Below, piece by piece: positions 5,260 to 5,457 of a stretch of DNA of 5,457 nt (position 1 is its first letter; each line of letters starts with the position of its first letter). The translations under genes and the position numbers were made by a program. The stretch spans positions 1 to 5,457 of the forward strand of contig USLE01000112.1 of the NCBI GenBank assembly GCA_900555465.1, given 5' to 3'. Below the pieces are notes generated by a model, which did not search any database, had not been told where the DNA came from, and saw only the letters and a program-made list of their open reading frames with translations. The stretch comes from an uncultured Butyricicoccus sp. (GTDB lineage: Bacteria > Bacillota > Clostridia > Oscillospirales > Butyricicoccaceae).

Positions 5260-5457
5260 CCGCGCCATCGGCGTGTTCGATTCCGGGCTGGGCGGGCTGA
5301 CGGCGGTGCGCCGCCTGCACGCGCTTCTGCCGCAGGAGAACATCATCTATTTCGGGGATACCGGCCGCGTGCCGTATGGTACGCGCGGCCGCGATACCAT
5401 CATCAAATACGCAAGGCAGGACGTCGCTTTCCTGCGCCGGTTCGACCTCAAGGCGAT
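5252..5457 (+). CDS. murI: Glutamate racemase, N-terminal part (gene continues past window)
   Basis: The visible 68 codons read [20 protein letters not shown] and continue to [20 protein letters not shown], followed by [20 protein letters not shown]. The FDSGLGGLT motif (9-17, with the conserved Asp-Ser pair) and GDTGRVPYG (about 35-43) are diagnostic of MurI, the cofactor-independent racemase that makes D-glutamate for peptidoglycan; its catalytic cysteines lie beyond the visible part or remain to be seen. The ATG at 5252 sits 8 nt inside the end of ddl and is preceded by GGAGGAG (5241-5247) within ddl, giving coupled expression of the D-Ala-D-Ala and D-Glu steps. The frame is open to the window edge, so the 3' end is missing. 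Confidence 0.95.
   Translation, partial: MDNRAIGVFDSGLGGLTAVRRLHALLPQENIIYFGDTGRVPYGTRGRDTIIKYARQDVAFLRRFDLKA

Noticed and set aside
3985..5346. Long - strand reading frame opposite ddl, in frame with padR (would make a 556-aa protein)
   Set aside because: The padR start at 3984 has a promoter and a ribosome site; the upstream extension lies antisense to a clearly conserved ddl, is Arg/His/Val-rich and resembles no protein. Open antisense frames are common in GC-rich genes.

Overview
The window looks like a GC-rich Firmicute chromosome, most likely a Clostridia/Oscillospiraceae-type gut anaerobe. The reasons are GC-rich coding sequence set against AT-rich intergenic DNA, strong AGGAGG-like ribosome sites, textbook sigma-A promoters (TTGACG-17-TATAAT), and a PadR / DUF1700 / DUF4097 / PspC gene set typical of that phylum. 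The taxonomic call is inference. No RNA gene, insertion sequence, CRISPR array or prophage was seen.

Right side, + strand (about 4119-5457): a sigma-A-like promoter drives ddl (D-alanine--D-alanine ligase, complete). It overlaps by 8 nt the start of murI (glutamate racemase, cut by the window edge). Both enzymes supply D-amino acids for the peptidoglycan stem peptide.

Middle, - strand (about 4044 down to 1329): reading away from ddl is a tightly packed unit of a PadR-family repressor, a DUF1700/HAAS membrane protein with about four membrane segments, and a membrane-anchored DUF4097 beta-repeat protein. It starts at a near-consensus promoter that carries an 8-5-8 inverted repeat, a good candidate PadR operator. 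After a second strong promoter come a 66-aa PspC-domain protein and a 148-aa two-helix membrane protein with a very acidic N-terminal tail. A perfect 16-bp-stem terminator closes this stretch. No terminator is visible between DUF4097 and pspC, so the five genes may be partly co-transcribed. I read this as a candidate envelope-stress sensing and response module placed back to back with cell-wall precursor genes.

Left side, - strand (1287 down to 1): a short flavodoxin-like protein is translationally coupled (ATGA overlap) to a one-chain fusion of a GIY-YIG nuclease domain and a NUDIX hydrolase domain. No convincing promoter lies between the terminator and the flavodoxin ribosome site. A possible further - strand gene begins at the extreme left edge but cannot be identified.

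The most interesting items are the GIY-YIG-NUDIX fusion, the PadR/HAAS/DUF4097/PspC module with its palindromic promoter, and the two unusual acidic segments in the membrane proteins.
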